Positions 1 to 9,261 of a DNA stretch of 64,000 bases are shown here, piece after piece. How positions within the stretch are numbered: position 1 is the stretch's first letter; each line of letters begins with the position of its first letter. This DNA is from Anoxybacter fermentans. Lineage in GTDB: Bacteria > Bacillota > Halanaerobiia > DY22613. Under the pieces are notes generated by a model. It made no database searches, was not told where the DNA came from, and saw nothing but the letters and a program-made list of their open reading frames with translations. A program made the position numbers and the translations under genes. The stretch is taken from NCBI RefSeq assembly GCF_003991135.1, contig NZ_CP016379.1:1054001-1118000 (forward strand), written 5' to 3'.

Positions 1-1
1 G

Positions 2-139
2 GCAAAAGCTCATGTAGTTAGATCTAAAAATCATCGTTTTTTTGTTCGGGTGTATACTCATGTTGGTGATCAACTTGTTTTTAAAGGGAAGTTTATTGTT
101 TATGCTTTGGATAATCACAAATTTTTAAAAGAAAATTAG
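2..139 (+). CDS. fapR: FapR, C-terminal end (partial)
   Basis: The last 45 codons of a gene that starts outside the window and ends in TAG. The translated tail, with RVYTHVGDQLVFKGKFIVYA, looks like the final strands of the hot-dog domain of FapR, the malonyl-CoA-sensing repressor of fatty-acid and phospholipid genes. The position directly before plsX matches the usual fapR-plsX order in Firmicutes. A FapR-like palindrome at 16632-16648 supports FapR being active in this genome. Only the C-terminus is visible, so the call rests on this fragment plus context. Confidence 0.72.
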   Translation, partial: AKAHVVRSKNHRFFVRVYTHVGDQLVFKGKFIVYALDNHKFLKEN

Positions 140-153
140 GGAGAGTGAAGTGT

Positions 154-1136
154 ATGAGAATTGTTCTGGATGCAATGGGGGGGGATTTTGCACCCAAAGA
201 ACCTATTGCAGGTGCCGTACAGGCAGTAAAAGATTTTAAGGACATACATATAATTTTGACCGGAAAAGAAGATTTAATTAAAGAAGAATTATCCAATTAC
301 GAATATCCTGATGATAGAATTTCAATTGTCCATTGTTCAGAAGTTATTGAAATGAATGACGCCCCTGCTACTGCTATTCGACGCAAGAGAGATTCTTCTA
401 TTGTAATAGGTGCCACACTGGTAAAAAAAGGTGAAGCAGATGCTTTTGTTTCTGCTGGAAATACCGGTGCTTGTATGTCCGCTGGAGTTTTGAAAATCCG
501 CCCTATTAAAGGAATTCATCGACCAGCCATCGCTACTGTTTTTCCTAATATAAAAGATCAGACGGTAGTTTTAGATGTTGGCGCAAATGTAGACTGTGAT
601 CCTAAGGAGCTAGTTCAATTTGCATTAATGGGTAAAATATATGCAGAGAGAGTGTTAAAAAAAGAAAATCCCCGAATTGGCCTTTTAAATAATGGTGAAG
701 AGGAAAAAAAGGGTAACAAGTTATCCAAAGAGACCTATCCACTTTTAAAAGAGCAATCTATCAATTTTATAGGTTATGTAGAGGGCGGGATATTTTTAAT
801 GGTGAAGTTGATGTTGTAGTTTGTGATGGGTTTGTGGGTAATGTTGTTTTAAAAACCGCTGAAGGTGTAGTTTCTGCCTTTAAGACGATTTTAAAAGAAG
901 AGGCTAAGAAAGGCTTTTTAACTATGTTTGGCGGTAAGCTCATGGAACCTGCCTTAAAAAGGCTTAAAAAGCGGATGGATTATACCGAATATGGCGGTGC
1001 CCCGCTTCTTGGAATATCTGGAATTGTTATTATCAGCCACGGCAGTTCTAATGCCTGGGCCATTCGAAATGCTATCCGGGTTGCGCGTGAATCTTTAATT
1101 AATAATATTGTTAAGGAGATCGAAGAGAACATCTGA
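154..1136 (+). CDS. plsX: Phosphate acyltransferase PlsX (one-base frameshift)
   Basis: PlsX converts acyl-ACP to acyl-phosphate for the PlsY acyltransferase, which is encoded at 19343. The first part (MRIVLDAMGGDFAPKE, then SAGNTGACMSAG) and the last part (CDGFVGNVVLKTAEG, SHGSSNAWAIRNAI) are both clear PlsX, but they are in different frames. Frame 1 stops at 819. Frame continuity is restored if one base, probably a C, is missing after 786 in GAGGGCGGGAT, giving EGRDIFNGEVDVVVCDGF. With that base the protein is about 328 aa, normal for the family. ATG 154 fits the ribosome site GGGAG better than GTG 145. PlsX is normally needed where PlsY is the acyltransferase, so a sequencing error is likely; a true mutation cannot be excluded. 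Confidence 0.85.
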
Positions 1137-1151
1137 GAAGGAGAGATGAAA

Positions 1152-2141
1152 ATGACCAGGATTAGAGCAGGTATTACCGGAATTGGTTCGTATCTACCTG
1201 AGAAAGTAATTACAAACTTCGATCTAGAAAAGATTGTTGACACTTCTGATGAATGGATTCGTACTCGTACAGGTATTCAAGAACGTCGTGTTGTCAGGGA
1301 TGATCAAGCCACTTCCGATATTGCTTACGATGCAGCTAAACGTGCTCTTGAGGATGCTGGGGTTAATCCCGAAGAGCTGGACTTGATTATTTGTGCTACC
1401 GTAACTCCAGATTATCTTTTTCCTGCTACTGCTTGTTTGATACAGGATCGTTTGGGTGCGAAAAATGCGGCTGCATTTGATATGGAAACTGGATGTTCTG
1501 GATTTGTTTATGCTCTCTGCATAGCCAGTCAATTTGTGCAAGTTGGAACCTATAAGAAAGTTTTAGTAATCGGTGCTGAAACTCTTTCCAAAATTACCAA
1601 TTGGAAAGATCGTTCTACCTGTGTTCTATTCGGTGATGGAGCGGGTGCTGCAGTGGTAGAACCTGTTGAAACAGGTGGAATTCTGGGGTTTCATCTTGGA
1701 AGTGATGGTTCTGGGGGTAAGTATTTGAAAATGCCGGCTGGTGGATCTAGACGTCCTGCCAGTGTTGCTTCAGTTGAAGAAGATGCTCATTATATACATA
1801 TGGAAGGGAACCAGGTTTTTAAATTTGCTGTAAAAATCATGAGCAAAGCAGCTTTAAAGGCTTTAAAGAATGCAGGGCTTAAACCTGAAGATATAGATTT
1901 TATGATACCTCATCAGGCTAATCTTCGGATTATTGATGCAGCAGCAAAGCGATTAAAGTTACCATCTGAAAAAGTATATGTTAATTTACCTAAATACGGA
2001 AATACTTCAAGTGCATCTATACCTATTGCTCTTGATGAAGCATATCAGGATGGGATGTTTAAAAAAGGAGATAAAATTGTTTTAGTTGGTTTTGGTGCTG
2101 GGCTCACCTGGGCTTCGGCTGTTATTGAATGGAGCAAGTAA
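1152..2141 (+). CDS. fabH: 3-oxoacyl-ACP synthase III (FabH)
   Basis: Initiating condensing enzyme of type II fatty-acid synthesis, joining acetyl- or branched acyl-CoA to malonyl-ACP. The catalytic triad is visible: Cys in [12 protein letters not shown], His in [10 protein letters not shown] and Asn in [10 protein letters not shown]. At about 329 aa it has full length. ATG 1152 is preferred over ATG 1146 because AGGAG at 1139-1143 then lies 8 nt upstream. It follows plsX by 15 nt in the fab operon. Confidence 0.95.
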   Translation: MTRIRAGITGIGSYLPEKVITNFDLEKIVDTSDEWIRTRTGIQERRVVRDDQATSDIAYDAAKRALEDAGVNPEELDLIICATVTPDYLFPATACLIQDRLGAKNAAAFDMETGCSGFVYALCIASQFVQVGTYKKVLVIGAETLSKITNWKDRSTCVLFGDGAGAAVVEPVETGGILGFHLGSDGSGGKYLKMPAGGSRRPASVASVEEDAHYIHMEGNQVFKFAVKIMSKAALKALKNAGLKPEDIDFMIPHQANLRIIDAAAKRLKLPSEKVYVNLPKYGNTSSASIPIALDEAYQDGMFKKGDKIVLVGFGAGLTWASAVIEWSK

Positions 2142-2182
2142 ATATAGTTTAAAAACAATTTAGATAAAGGAGTAATGTGACT

Positions 2183-3142
2183 ATGCTACATACAAGGATT
2201 TGTGACATTCTTGGAATTAAGTACCCGATAATTCAAGGAGGCATGGCTTGGGTTGCTACTGGTGAATTAGCTGGTGCTGTGTCTAATGCCGGAGGTTTGG
2301 GCATTATAGGTGCAGGTAATGCTCCGGCTGACGTAATACGGAATGAAATCAAAAAAGTAAAAAGCATTACTGATAAACCTTTTGGAGTTAATGTGATGCT
2401 TCTATCACCATTTGTCGATGAGGTAATAGAGGTAATTATAGAAGAACGGGTACCAGTGATTACTACTGGTGCAGGAAACCCGGCAAAATATATTTCTAAG
2501 TTGAAAAGTGCTGGATGCAAGATTATCCCAGTAGTACCATCTGTTTCTTTGGCAAAACGAATGGAAAGACTTGATGTAGATGCAATTATTGCTGAAGGTA
2601 CAGAAGCTGGAGGACATATTGGTGAATTAAGCACTTTTGTACTTGTACCTCAGGTGGTAGATGCTGTAAAAATACCTGTAATTGCTGCAGGTGGGATAGC
2701 AGATGGACGCGGTCTGGTAGCTTCCTTTGCCCTGGGTGCCGAGGGAGTTCAGATTGGGACCCGTTTTATCTGTTCTGATGAGTGTACTGCACATCCTAAT
2801 TATAAAGAAGCGATTATTAAAGCAAAAGATCGTGATGCGGTAGTTACCGGACGGAGTACTGGTCATCCTGTTCGTAATTTACGCAACAAATTGACAAGAA
2901 AGATGATGGAATTGGAACGAAAGGGAGCACCTAAAGAAAAGATCGAAGAACTGGGACGTGGTGCTTTGCGTGCTGCTGTTGTTGAGGGTAATGTAGAAGA
3001 AGGCAGTGTTATGGCCGGTCAGATTGCAGGAATGATTAATAAAATACAACCGGTTCGGGAGATTATCGACGAAATTATAACGGAAGCAAAGACTATTATA
3101 TCTCAATTCGCTTCTGGCGAAATTTTTAGCAAAGGGGGTTAA
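2183..3142 (+). CDS. fabK: Enoyl-ACP reductase II (FabK), FMN-dependent
   Basis: Reduces enoyl-ACP in the last step of each elongation cycle. TIM-barrel flavoprotein of the FabK/nitronate monooxygenase family: N-terminal KYPIIQGGMAWV, central EGTEAGGHIGE, and the FMN-phosphate-binding region VIAAGGIADGRG and GAEGVQIGTRF. Its place between fabH and fabD argues for FabK rather than a nitronate monooxygenase, and no fabI is seen in the operon. ATG 2183 has AAGGAG 10 nt upstream; the in-frame GTG at 2177 is too close to it. Confidence 0.9.
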   Translation: MLHTRICDILGIKYPIIQGGMAWVATGELAGAVSNAGGLGIIGAGNAPADVIRNEIKKVKSITDKPFGVNVMLLSPFVDEVIEVIIEERVPVITTGAGNPAKYISKLKSAGCKIIPVVPSVSLAKRMERLDVDAIIAEGTEAGGHIGELSTFVLVPQVVDAVKIPVIAAGGIADGRGLVASFALGAEGVQIGTRFICSDECTAHPNYKEAIIKAKDRDAVVTGRSTGHPVRNLRNKLTRKMMELERKGAPKEKIEELGRGALRAAVVEGNVEEGSVMAGQIAGMINKIQPVREIIDEIITEAKTIISQFASGEIFSKGG

Positions 3143-3147
3143 TATGG

Positions 3148-4107
3148 ATGAGTCAAAAAATTGCATTTATTTTTCCAGGTCAGGGTTCTCAGAAAGTGGG
3201 AATGGGAAAAGATTTTTATGATCGTTTTATAGAAGCTAGAAAAGTATTCCAGGCTGCAGATGAGGCATTGGGCTTTAAAATCAGTGAAATCTGTTTTAAT
3301 GGTCCTGAAGATGAACTCAAAAAAACAGAAAATACCCAACCAGCAATACTTACTACCAGTATAGCTATTTTACGGGTTTTAGAACAGTTTGGTATTAAAC
3401 CTGATATGGTAGCGGGCCATAGTCTTGGTGAGTATTCGGCTCTGGTTGCTGCTGGTTCCCTTTCCTTTGAAGATGCAGTAAAAACTGTCCGGGAAAGGGG
3501 CAGGTTAATGGTTGAAGCAGTACCTTATGGTAAGGGAACTATGGCTGCTATAATTAAGTTAGATCGAAAAACTATTGAAAAGATCTGTGCTGAAACAGAA
3601 GGAATTGTAGAACCTGCTAATTATAATAACCCCGCTGAGGTAGTAATATCTGGTGAAGTTGAAGCAGTCAGGGCTGCTAGTGAAAAGATGAAAGAAGCGG
3701 GAGCTTTAAAAGTTGTTGAACTAAAAGTAAGTGGACCTTTCCATAGCAGTCTTTTACAACCTGCTTCTGACGGTTTAGCGGAGGTTTTAGCTGATGTAGA
3801 AGTTAAAGATCCTAAAGTACCTGTTATAGCTAACTATACTGCAGAACCTTCTAAAACAGCTGCAGAGGTAAAAGAAAACCTCATCAAGCAGGTAAGTGGT
3901 GCTGTCAAATGGCAGGATTCTGTAGAAAAGATGATTAATGAAGGAATTGATACTTTCATTGAAATTGGTCCTGGTAATGTATTGACTAAAATGATGAAGC
4001 GAATTAATCGGAAAGTAAAAGCTTTAAGTATCAATAGTATTGAATCGCTGGAGTCTGTTCTAAAGGAACTTGGTATTGATGTGAGTGAGTTGGAGCAGAC
4101 TAAATAA
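3148..4107 (+). CDS. fabD: Malonyl-CoA:ACP transacylase (FabD)
   Basis: Loads malonyl groups onto ACP. It begins IAFIFPGQGSQKVGMG, has the nucleophile elbow GHSLGEYSALVAAG (Ser) and the catalytic His in SGPFHSSLL. At 319 aa it is full length. It starts 5 nt after the fabK stop with AAAGGGGG at 3131-3138, so it is probably translated from the same transcript. Confidence 0.95.
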   Translation: MSQKIAFIFPGQGSQKVGMGKDFYDRFIEARKVFQAADEALGFKISEICFNGPEDELKKTENTQPAILTTSIAILRVLEQFGIKPDMVAGHSLGEYSALVAAGSLSFEDAVKTVRERGRLMVEAVPYGKGTMAAIIKLDRKTIEKICAETEGIVEPANYNNPAEVVISGEVEAVRAASEKMKEAGALKVVELKVSGPFHSSLLQPASDGLAEVLADVEVKDPKVPVIANYTAEPSKTAAEVKENLIKQVSGAVKWQDSVEKMINEGIDTFIEIGPGNVLTKMMKRINRKVKALSINSIESLESVLKELGIDVSELEQTK

Positions 4108-4131
4108 CGTTTAAGGAAAGGGAGGAAGGGC

Positions 4132-4875
4132 ATGAATCTAAATGGAAAAGTAGCTGTTGTTACAGGTAGTTCCAAAGGAATTGGAGCAGCCATTGCTTTA
4201 GCTTATGCGAAAGCCGGTGCAGAGGTAGCTATTAACTATAATAGAGATAAAGCGGGAGCTGAAGAAATTGTTCGAAAGATTCAAGCTATGGGACATAAAG
4301 CTAAAGCTTACCAGGCTGATGTTTCCAATCCTGATCAGGTTAAAGAGTTTATTGATGCTGTTATGAATGATTTTGGGAAAATTGATATTCTGGTTAATAA
4401 TGCAGGAATTACCCGTGATACTCTCTTGGTACGGATGAAAGAAGAAGATTGGGATCGGGTAATGGATGTTAACTTAAAGAGTATGTTTCTCTGTACCAAA
4501 GCTGTTGCTAAAGCAATGATAAAACAGCGTAGTGGTAAAATTATCAATATTACTTCCGTAGTCGGATTAATCGGTAATCCTGGTCAGGCTAACTATACTG
4601 CTGCCAAGGCAGGGGTAATTGGTTTTACCAAAACCGTTGCTAAAGAATTGGGACCGCGGGGGATACAGGTAAATGCCATAGCACCTGGATTTATCATCTC
4701 TCAGATGACTGAATCTTTACCGGAGAAGGTTAAAGAAAAAATGTTGAGTTCTATTCCTCTTGGCCGTTTTGGAAAACCTGAGGATGTGGCAGATTTAGCT
4801 TTGTTTTTAGCCTCTGATAAATCTGATTACATTACAGGTCAAGTTTTTAATGTTGATGGTGGAATGGTGATGTAA
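4132..4875 (+). CDS. fabG: 3-oxoacyl-ACP reductase (FabG)
   Basis: NADPH-dependent short-chain dehydrogenase that reduces 3-oxoacyl-ACP. The cofactor motif TGSSKGIG is near residues 12-19, NNAG near 90, and the Ser-Tyr-Lys active site is in INITSVVG and YTAAKAG. The C-terminal LASDKSDYITGQVFNVDGG is typical. It is 247 aa, with GGGAGG upstream of ATG 4132. Confidence 0.95.
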   Translation: MNLNGKVAVVTGSSKGIGAAIALAYAKAGAEVAINYNRDKAGAEEIVRKIQAMGHKAKAYQADVSNPDQVKEFIDAVMNDFGKIDILVNNAGITRDTLLVRMKEEDWDRVMDVNLKSMFLCTKAVAKAMIKQRSGKIINITSVVGLIGNPGQANYTAAKAGVIGFTKTVAKELGPRGIQVNAIAPGFIISQMTESLPEKVKEKMLSSIPLGRFGKPEDVADLALFLASDKSDYITGQVFNVDGGMVM

Positions 4876-4918
4876 TATAATTGTTTTGTGCTGATATTTT
4901 GAAAGGAGGTGAAAAATT

Positions 4919-5161
4919 ATGGATCGGGATAAGATTTTCGAAATTGTTAGAGATATTATTGTAGAAGAACTGGGAGTTGAACCTGAAGAAGTAACTCTTG
5001 ATGCTTCCTTCTTAGAGGATTTAGGTGCCGATTCCCTGGATATTGTGGAATTAATTATGGCTTTTGAAGAAGAGTTTGATATTGAAATTCCTGACGAGGA
5101 AGCAGAAAACATTTCAACAGTACAGGATGCTGTTGACTACATTGAAGAAAATATTGAATAA
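4919..5161 (+). CDS. acpP: Acyl carrier protein
   Basis: Small acidic carrier of growing acyl chains, 80 aa. The phosphopantetheine attachment serine lies in [13 protein letters not shown], followed by the acidic helix III region [20 protein letters not shown] strong ribosome site, AAAGGAGGTG, precedes ATG 4919. It is the last gene before the terminator at 5169-5199. Confidence 0.97.
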   Translation: MDRDKIFEIVRDIIVEELGVEPEEVTLDASFLEDLGADSLDIVELIMAFEEEFDIEIPDEEAENISTVQDAVDYIEENIE

Positions 5162-5168
5162 TTCTGAT

Positions 5169-5199
5169 AAAGAAAGTCCCCATAAGTGGGACTTTCTTT
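5169..5199 (+). terminator. Terminator after acpP
   Basis: Perfect 12-bp stem AAAGAAAGTCCC / GGGACTTTCTTT with loop CATAAGT, ending in a T-rich arm. It separates the fapR-acpP transcript from fabF. Confidence 0.8.
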
Positions 5200-5264
5200 A
5201 GAAAAATAATAGGTAATAATAACTATCATATATAACCTACACTCCCTAAAGGAGGTTAAAATCA

Positions 5265-6506
5265 ATGGGTAGAAGAGTTGTAGTAACAGGTATGGGGGTA
5301 GTTTCTCCAGTAGGGATTGGAGTTGATAATTTTTGGAATTCACTGGTTAATGGTGTTTCAGGTATTGATTATATTGAAAGTTTTGATACCACTGATTTTC
5401 CTGTAAAAATTGCCGGTGAAGTCAAGGATTTTGACCCATCTGATTATTTTGAACGGAAAGAGGCAAAACGTTTAGACCGATTTGCGCAATTTGCTATAGT
5501 AGCTGCTTTAATGGCTATGAAAGATGCTAATTTGGAGCTTACATCGGATATTGCCGAACGCGCAGGAGTTTTAATTGGTTCAGGAATTGGCGGTATGCAA
5601 ACTTTTGAAGAACAGGCCAGAATTATGTTTACAAAAGGTCCCCGTCGGATCAGCCCATTTTTTATCCCAATGATGATCTCTAATATAGCTTCCGGCCAGG
5701 TTTCCATATATACCGGAGCAAAAGGACCAAATTCAAATGCTGTGACTGCCTGTGCATCTGGATCAACTGCCATTGGAGATGCAAGTGAGATTATTAAGCG
5801 CGGTGATGCTGATATCATGATTACCGGTGGTTCAGAGGCGGCTATCACCCCACTTGCCATTGCCGGTTTCAGCAATATGAAAGCACTTTCTACCCGTAAT
5901 GATGAGCCAAAAAGAGCAAGCCGGCCTTTTGATGCTGAACGTGATGGGTTTGTTATGGGTGAAGGGTGTGGAATTTTGATTTTAGAAGAATTAGAACATG
6001 CCAAAAAGCGTGGTGCCAATATTTACGGTGAATTAATCGGGTACGGTATGTCTGGAGATGCTTATCACATAACAGATCCTGCACCAGAGGGTGAAGGAGC
6101 TGCTAGATGTATGCAGATGGCATTAAATAAAGCTGGAATTGACCCCAGTGAAATAGATTATATTAATGCACACGGTACTTCAACTCCAAAAAATGATAAA
6201 TTTGAGACCATGGCGATTAAAAAGGTTTTTGGCGAACATGCGTATAAATTGGCTGTAAGTTCTACTAAATCGATGACCGGCCATCTTTTGGGAGCTGCTG
6301 GTGCTATTGAAGCTATTGCCTGTCTTATGGCTATAAAAACTGATACTGTACCACCAACTATTAATTATGAAAATCCTGATCCTGAATGTGATTTATATTA
6401 TGTTCCAAATAAAGCAGAAAAGCGAACTGTTAATGTTGCTCTTTCCAACTCATTAGGATTTGGTGGACATAATGCAACACTGATCTTTAAAAAGTATACC
6501 GGTTAA
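5265..6506 (+). CDS. fabF: 3-oxoacyl-ACP synthase II (FabF)
   Basis: Elongating condensing enzyme. The Cys-His-His catalytic set is visible: [24 protein letters not shown] and [16 protein letters not shown]. At 413 aa it is full length. AAAGGAGG lies 8-9 nt before ATG 5265. The gene follows the acpP terminator by about 65 bp, so either some transcripts read through or it has its own promoter. It is followed 15 nt later by rnc. Confidence 0.95.
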   Translation: MGRRVVVTGMGVVSPVGIGVDNFWNSLVNGVSGIDYIESFDTTDFPVKIAGEVKDFDPSDYFERKEAKRLDRFAQFAIVAALMAMKDANLELTSDIAERAGVLIGSGIGGMQTFEEQARIMFTKGPRRISPFFIPMMISNIASGQVSIYTGAKGPNSNAVTACASGSTAIGDASEIIKRGDADIMITGGSEAAITPLAIAGFSNMKALSTRNDEPKRASRPFDAERDGFVMGEGCGILILEELEHAKKRGANIYGELIGYGMSGDAYHITDPAPEGEGAARCMQMALNKAGIDPSEIDYINAHGTSTPKNDKFETMAIKKVFGEHAYKLAVSSTKSMTGHLLGAAGAIEAIACLMAIKTDTVPPTINYENPDPECDLYYVPNKAEKRTVNVALSNSLGFGGHNATLIFKKYTG

Positions 6507-6521
6507 GAGGTAGTGAGACTA

Positions 6522-7244
6522 ATGGCTGGAAAAATAAAAAATCTTAACCTTTTGCAGAAAGAGATTAAAGTTAAATTTAAAAATTTAAAATATTTAGAAG
6601 AGGCTGTGACCCATAAGTCATATGCTAATGAGAATAGAAATAAAAATATCAGGGATAATGAACGCCTGGAGTTTTTAGGAGACGCAGTTTTAGATCTGGT
6701 TATCAGTGAAATTCTCTTTAAAAGATACAAAGATTACCCAGAAGGGGAACTGGCTAAGACTCGAGCTGTTGTAGTCAGTGCCCCAACTCTTGCACGTACT
6801 GCCAAAAAATTAAATTTAGGTAATTATTTACGTTTGGGTAAAGGTGAGGAGATGACAGGGGGGAGAAAACGGGATTCAATTCTAGCTGATGCATTTGAAG
6901 CCCTGGTTGGTGCTATTTATCTCGATAAGGGTTTAAAGGTAGTTAGTAAATTTATTAAAGATAATTTAACAGAAGAGATTGATCGTGTTGAACGTGGAGA
7001 GTATATTCAGGATTATAAAACTCTTCTGCAAGAGGAAATTCAAAAACGCTCTAATACCAGGCCGCTATATAGGGTGGTTAGCGAAGAAGGCCCAGATCAT
7101 GACAAACGGTTTACTGTGTTGGTTGAATGCAAAAATCAGATACTCGGAAAAGGAGTGGGCAAGAATAAAAAAGAAGCACAACAGCGGGCTGCCGCAGATG
7201 CAATAGAAAGAGATGCTGTTTCAAAATTAGAAGAAAAGTTATAA
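6522..7244 (+). CDS. rnc: Ribonuclease III
   Basis: Double-strand-specific endoribonuclease that processes rRNA precursors and some mRNAs. The catalytic signature NERLEFLGDAVLDL is near residues 45-58, with DAFEALVGAIYLDKG further on. A C-terminal double-stranded-RNA-binding domain contains GKGVGKNKKEAQQRAA. ATG 6522 is preferred over GTG 6513 because AAGAGG at 6505-6510 then lies at a normal distance. acpP-fabF-rnc is a common order in Firmicutes. Confidence 0.94.
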   Translation: MAGKIKNLNLLQKEIKVKFKNLKYLEEAVTHKSYANENRNKNIRDNERLEFLGDAVLDLVISEILFKRYKDYPEGELAKTRAVVVSAPTLARTAKKLNLGNYLRLGKGEEMTGGRKRDSILADAFEALVGAIYLDKGLKVVSKFIKDNLTEEIDRVERGEYIQDYKTLLQEEIQKRSNTRPLYRVVSEEGPDHDKRFTVLVECKNQILGKGVGKNKKEAQQRAAADAIERDAVSKLEEKL

Positions 7245-7381
7245 AAATAATTGTTTTTGGCGGTGGTACCGCTGGTTTGTTTTGATTAATAAAAAATGCG
7301 ACCTGGTAATCTTGCGTTTTAATGCCAGAAGATTTTGACATACTAATGGACTAGACCATTTCATAAGTTGTGATAAAGTTA

Positions 7382-7429
7382 CCCTTTCTCACATAGAATT
7401 TTATATGAAAGTTCTATGGAGAGAAAGGG
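7382..7429 (+). promoter_or_regulatory. Long hairpin sequestering the ribosome site of the next gene
   Basis: CCCTTTCTC (7382-7390) pairs with GAGAAAGGG (7421-7429) and CATAGAA (7392-7398) pairs with TTCTATG (7412-7418), leaving a 13-nt loop and a small bulge. The ribosome site GGAGAG (7418-7423) is inside the 3' arm and the start codon is the next base. Folding would hide the ribosome site. There is no T-run, so translational control is more likely than termination. Confidence 0.5.
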
Positions 7430-7900
7430 ATGGTTTGCTTGCTTAACGCAACCGGTCGGTTTCTTATGGGACTTATTACGGTGGGTTTAGTCCTTTTGAT
7501 TACCATTCAGTTGATGATGGGGTTTGAGCAAACCCGACATTATTTAAAATGGGTTGAGAGCCAGGTATATGAGCTAATTGACCCTGATTTAAAAAAAGTG
7601 GCAGTAGTTATCCCTGAAGAATATGTTATTTTAGAATTATTAAATCCTGGAAATTTTTCAGAGGTTCGAGTATTGGTAAATAACGAAAAAGTATATTATT
7701 TCAACCATTCTATTGTAAGGATTCCTGTTAAAGATGGGGATCTTTTAATCATCGATACCCGGGGAATTGAGACTGCTCTGTGGTTTGAAGTTAGAAATTA
7801 TTCAAAAAGAGTTTCAAATTTAAAAATTGGTCAGCAATTTAGAGTCAAAAATGGGCTAGAAGTTATTTATATTAAATTACATGATGAGACTAAATTTTGA
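7430..7900 (+). CDS. Unknown membrane-anchored protein
   Basis: 156 aa, family not recognised. One hydrophobic segment (FLMGLITVGLVLLITIQLMM, about residues 11-30) would anchor a mainly extracytoplasmic domain of about 120 residues rich in beta-type sequence (VAVVIPEEYVILELLNPG, VRVLVNNEKVYYF). The start at 7430 uses GGAGAG 6 nt upstream, inside a strong hairpin. It stands alone, between rnc and cmk, and ends at the terminator at 7953-7999. No catalytic motif is evident. Confidence 0.6.
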   Translation: MVCLLNATGRFLMGLITVGLVLLITIQLMMGFEQTRHYLKWVESQVYELIDPDLKKVAVVIPEEYVILELLNPGNFSEVRVLVNNEKVYYFNHSIVRIPVKDGDLLIIDTRGIETALWFEVRNYSKRVSNLKIGQQFRVKNGLEVIYIKLHDETKF

Positions 7901-7952
7901 TAAAAAATATATGAATAGGAATCTTATTTAAATTCTTATTTTTATTGAAAAT

Positions 7953-7999
7953 TAGCCAGAAACCCCGTCTATTTATGGCGGGGATAAATGGCTTTTTAA
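7953..7999 (+). terminator. Terminator after the 7430 gene
   Basis: Two-part stem: AGCCA / TGGCT outside and CCCCGTC / GGCGGGG inside, separated by A-rich internal loops, then a T-rich tail (CTTTTTAAATTTTT). Confidence 0.6.
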
Positions 8000-8014
8000 A
8001 TTTTTGTTGACATA

Positions 8015-8177
8015 ATTTTATTACTAAAAGTTATTTTTTATTTCAAAAAAGAAATTTTTCGGACCATCTAAAGTTCAATTTTTGTATTCGTTACCTCCTG
8101 TAATAAAATCTTATTTTTACTTCAATTTTACTAAAATTGGTTAAACCTCCCAAAAATTAAGTTTTTGCAATTTAATC
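8015..8177 (+). mobile_element. MITE-like element, old degenerate copy (forward)
   Basis: About 163 bp, flanked by an exact 8-bp direct repeat TTGACATA (8007-8014 and 8178-8185). The arms are decayed (CTAAAAGTTATTTTT on the left, AAGTTTTTGCAATTTAATC on the right), but the core AGAAATTTTTCG, ACCATCTAAAG and a small hairpin TTACCTCCTGTAA are kept. The target duplication shows insertion although the ends have drifted. Confidence 0.7.
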
Positions 8178-8319
8178 TTGACATATAAACTATACTATGG
8201 CAGAATGAATATAAGTTATAAGTTAAAATTTTTGGATACATCTAGCAAATTTATAAGACGTGGCCCTGGAGTGCCTAGAAGAAGGAAATCATCATTAAAT
8301 ATTGAATATTTAATGATAA
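8178..8319 (+). other. Spacer between two elements with a 12-bp palindrome
   Basis: Non-coding stretch between two repeat copies. It begins with the duplicated TTGACATA, which resembles a -35 box. It ends with a perfect inverted repeat ATCATTAAATAT / ATATTTAATGAT (8291-8302 and 8306-8317) that abuts the next element and overlaps its target duplication. No convincing gene is seen; short ORFs here run into the repeat. Confidence 0.4.
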
Positions 8320-8539
8320 GATTTTACTGCAAAAAGCTAATTTTTCGCTTTAAGAGAAATTTTTCGAACCATCTAAAGTTCGATTTCTGTCGAAATAAGG
8401 CACACTAATCAACGGGCCCTCCTGGCTCTTGATTAGCTCATCAATCCTCATATGAGGCCTTATTTCGACTGAAATCTCACTAAGATAGTTTAACGAAAAA
8501 TTTCTATGGCGCTCAAAATTAGCTTTTTGCAGTTTAATC
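8320..8539 (+). mobile_element. MITE-like element, long form (forward)
   Basis: 220 bp. The ends GATTTTACTGCAAAAAGC and GCTTTTTGCAGTTTAATC are inverted repeats, and the direct repeat ATGATAA (8313-8319 and 8540-8546) flanks it. The nested palindrome includes AGAAATTTTTCG / CGAAAAATTTCT and GAAATAAGG / CCTTATTTC. Two head hairpins follow, CTAATCAA..TTGATTAG with loop CTCCT and a CTCAT..ATGAG stem. Confidence 0.85.
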
Positions 8540-8580
8540 ATGATAATATTTTATTTTAATGTTGGAAAGGATGATAAAAT

Positions 8581-9261
8581 ATGAATAAGCAATTAGTCAT
8601 AGCTATTGATGGTCCTGCAGGGGCTGGAAAAAGTACAACTGCCAAAGAGATTGCATTACGCCTGGGGTATAAATATATAGATACAGGGGCCATGTATCGG
8701 GCAGTCACTCTTCTGGCTTTAGAATCAGGTATTTCTATGGACTCTGAAGAGGAGTTAACTAAACTGGCTGAAGAAGCTGAAATCAATTTTGCACCTTTAA
8801 GACCCGAAAGAAATACTGTCTATTTAAATGGCCGGGATGTAACTGACGAGATTCGTTCAACCAGTGTTAATGAAAATGTTTCTTTGGTAGCTAAAATAGC
8901 GGGGGTGAGGAAAGCTCTTGTAAAGAAACAGAGAGAGATGGCTCAATCAGGTGGAGTTGTTATGGATGGACGGGACATAGGAACTGTAGTTTTACCACAG
9001 GCAGATTTAAAAATATTTTTAACAGCTTCTTTAGAAACACGAGCCCGGCGTCGGATGAATGAGTTACAGCGACGGGGAGAAAATGTAGAATTAGAGGAAA
9101 TTAAGAAGAATCTTAGAATCAGAGATTACATGGATTCGGCCCGGGAAATAGCTCCTTTAAGAAAAGCGGAAGATGCCATTGAAATAGATACAACAGGAAT
9201 GACTGTTGAAGATGTAGTTAATAAAATCATCAACCTAACCAAGGAGGTAAAAAATGAGTAA
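8581..9261 (+). CDS. cmk: Cytidylate kinase
   Basis: Phosphorylates CMP and dCMP. It opens with the P-loop IDGPAGAGKSTTAKE, followed by YIDTGAMYRAVT, and has the conserved MDGRDIGTVVLP and RARRRMNELQRRGE regions. At 226 aa it is full length. AAAGGATG is upstream of ATG 8581. It overlaps plsC by 8 nt. The cmk-plsC-ispH/rpsA order is common in Clostridia. Confidence 0.95.
   Translation: MNKQLVIAIDGPAGAGKSTTAKEIALRLGYKYIDTGAMYRAVTLLALESGISMDSEEELTKLAEEAEINFAPLRPERNTVYLNGRDVTDEIRSTSVNENVSLVAKIAGVRKALVKKQREMAQSGGVVMDGRDIGTVVLPQADLKIFLTASLETRARRRMNELQRRGENVELEEIKKNLRIRDYMDSAREIAPLRKAEDAIEIDTTGMTVEDVVNKIINLTKEVKNE

Noticed and set aside
5444-6019. 191-aa ORF on the minus strand inside fabF
   Set aside because: It is fully antisense to a highly conserved gene and has no recognisable domain; a shadow frame.
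7258-7275. GCGGTGGTACCGC resembles the antiterminator box of a T-box leader
   Set aside because: There is no room or sequence for stem I upstream (it directly follows rnc), and the next gene is not an aminoacyl-tRNA synthetase or amino-acid gene. It is read as a short hairpin.
8178-8541. ORFs of 76 aa (+) and 63 aa (-) in this region
   Set aside because: Both run into the repeat element, where open frames arise from the palindrome; no ribosome site or family.
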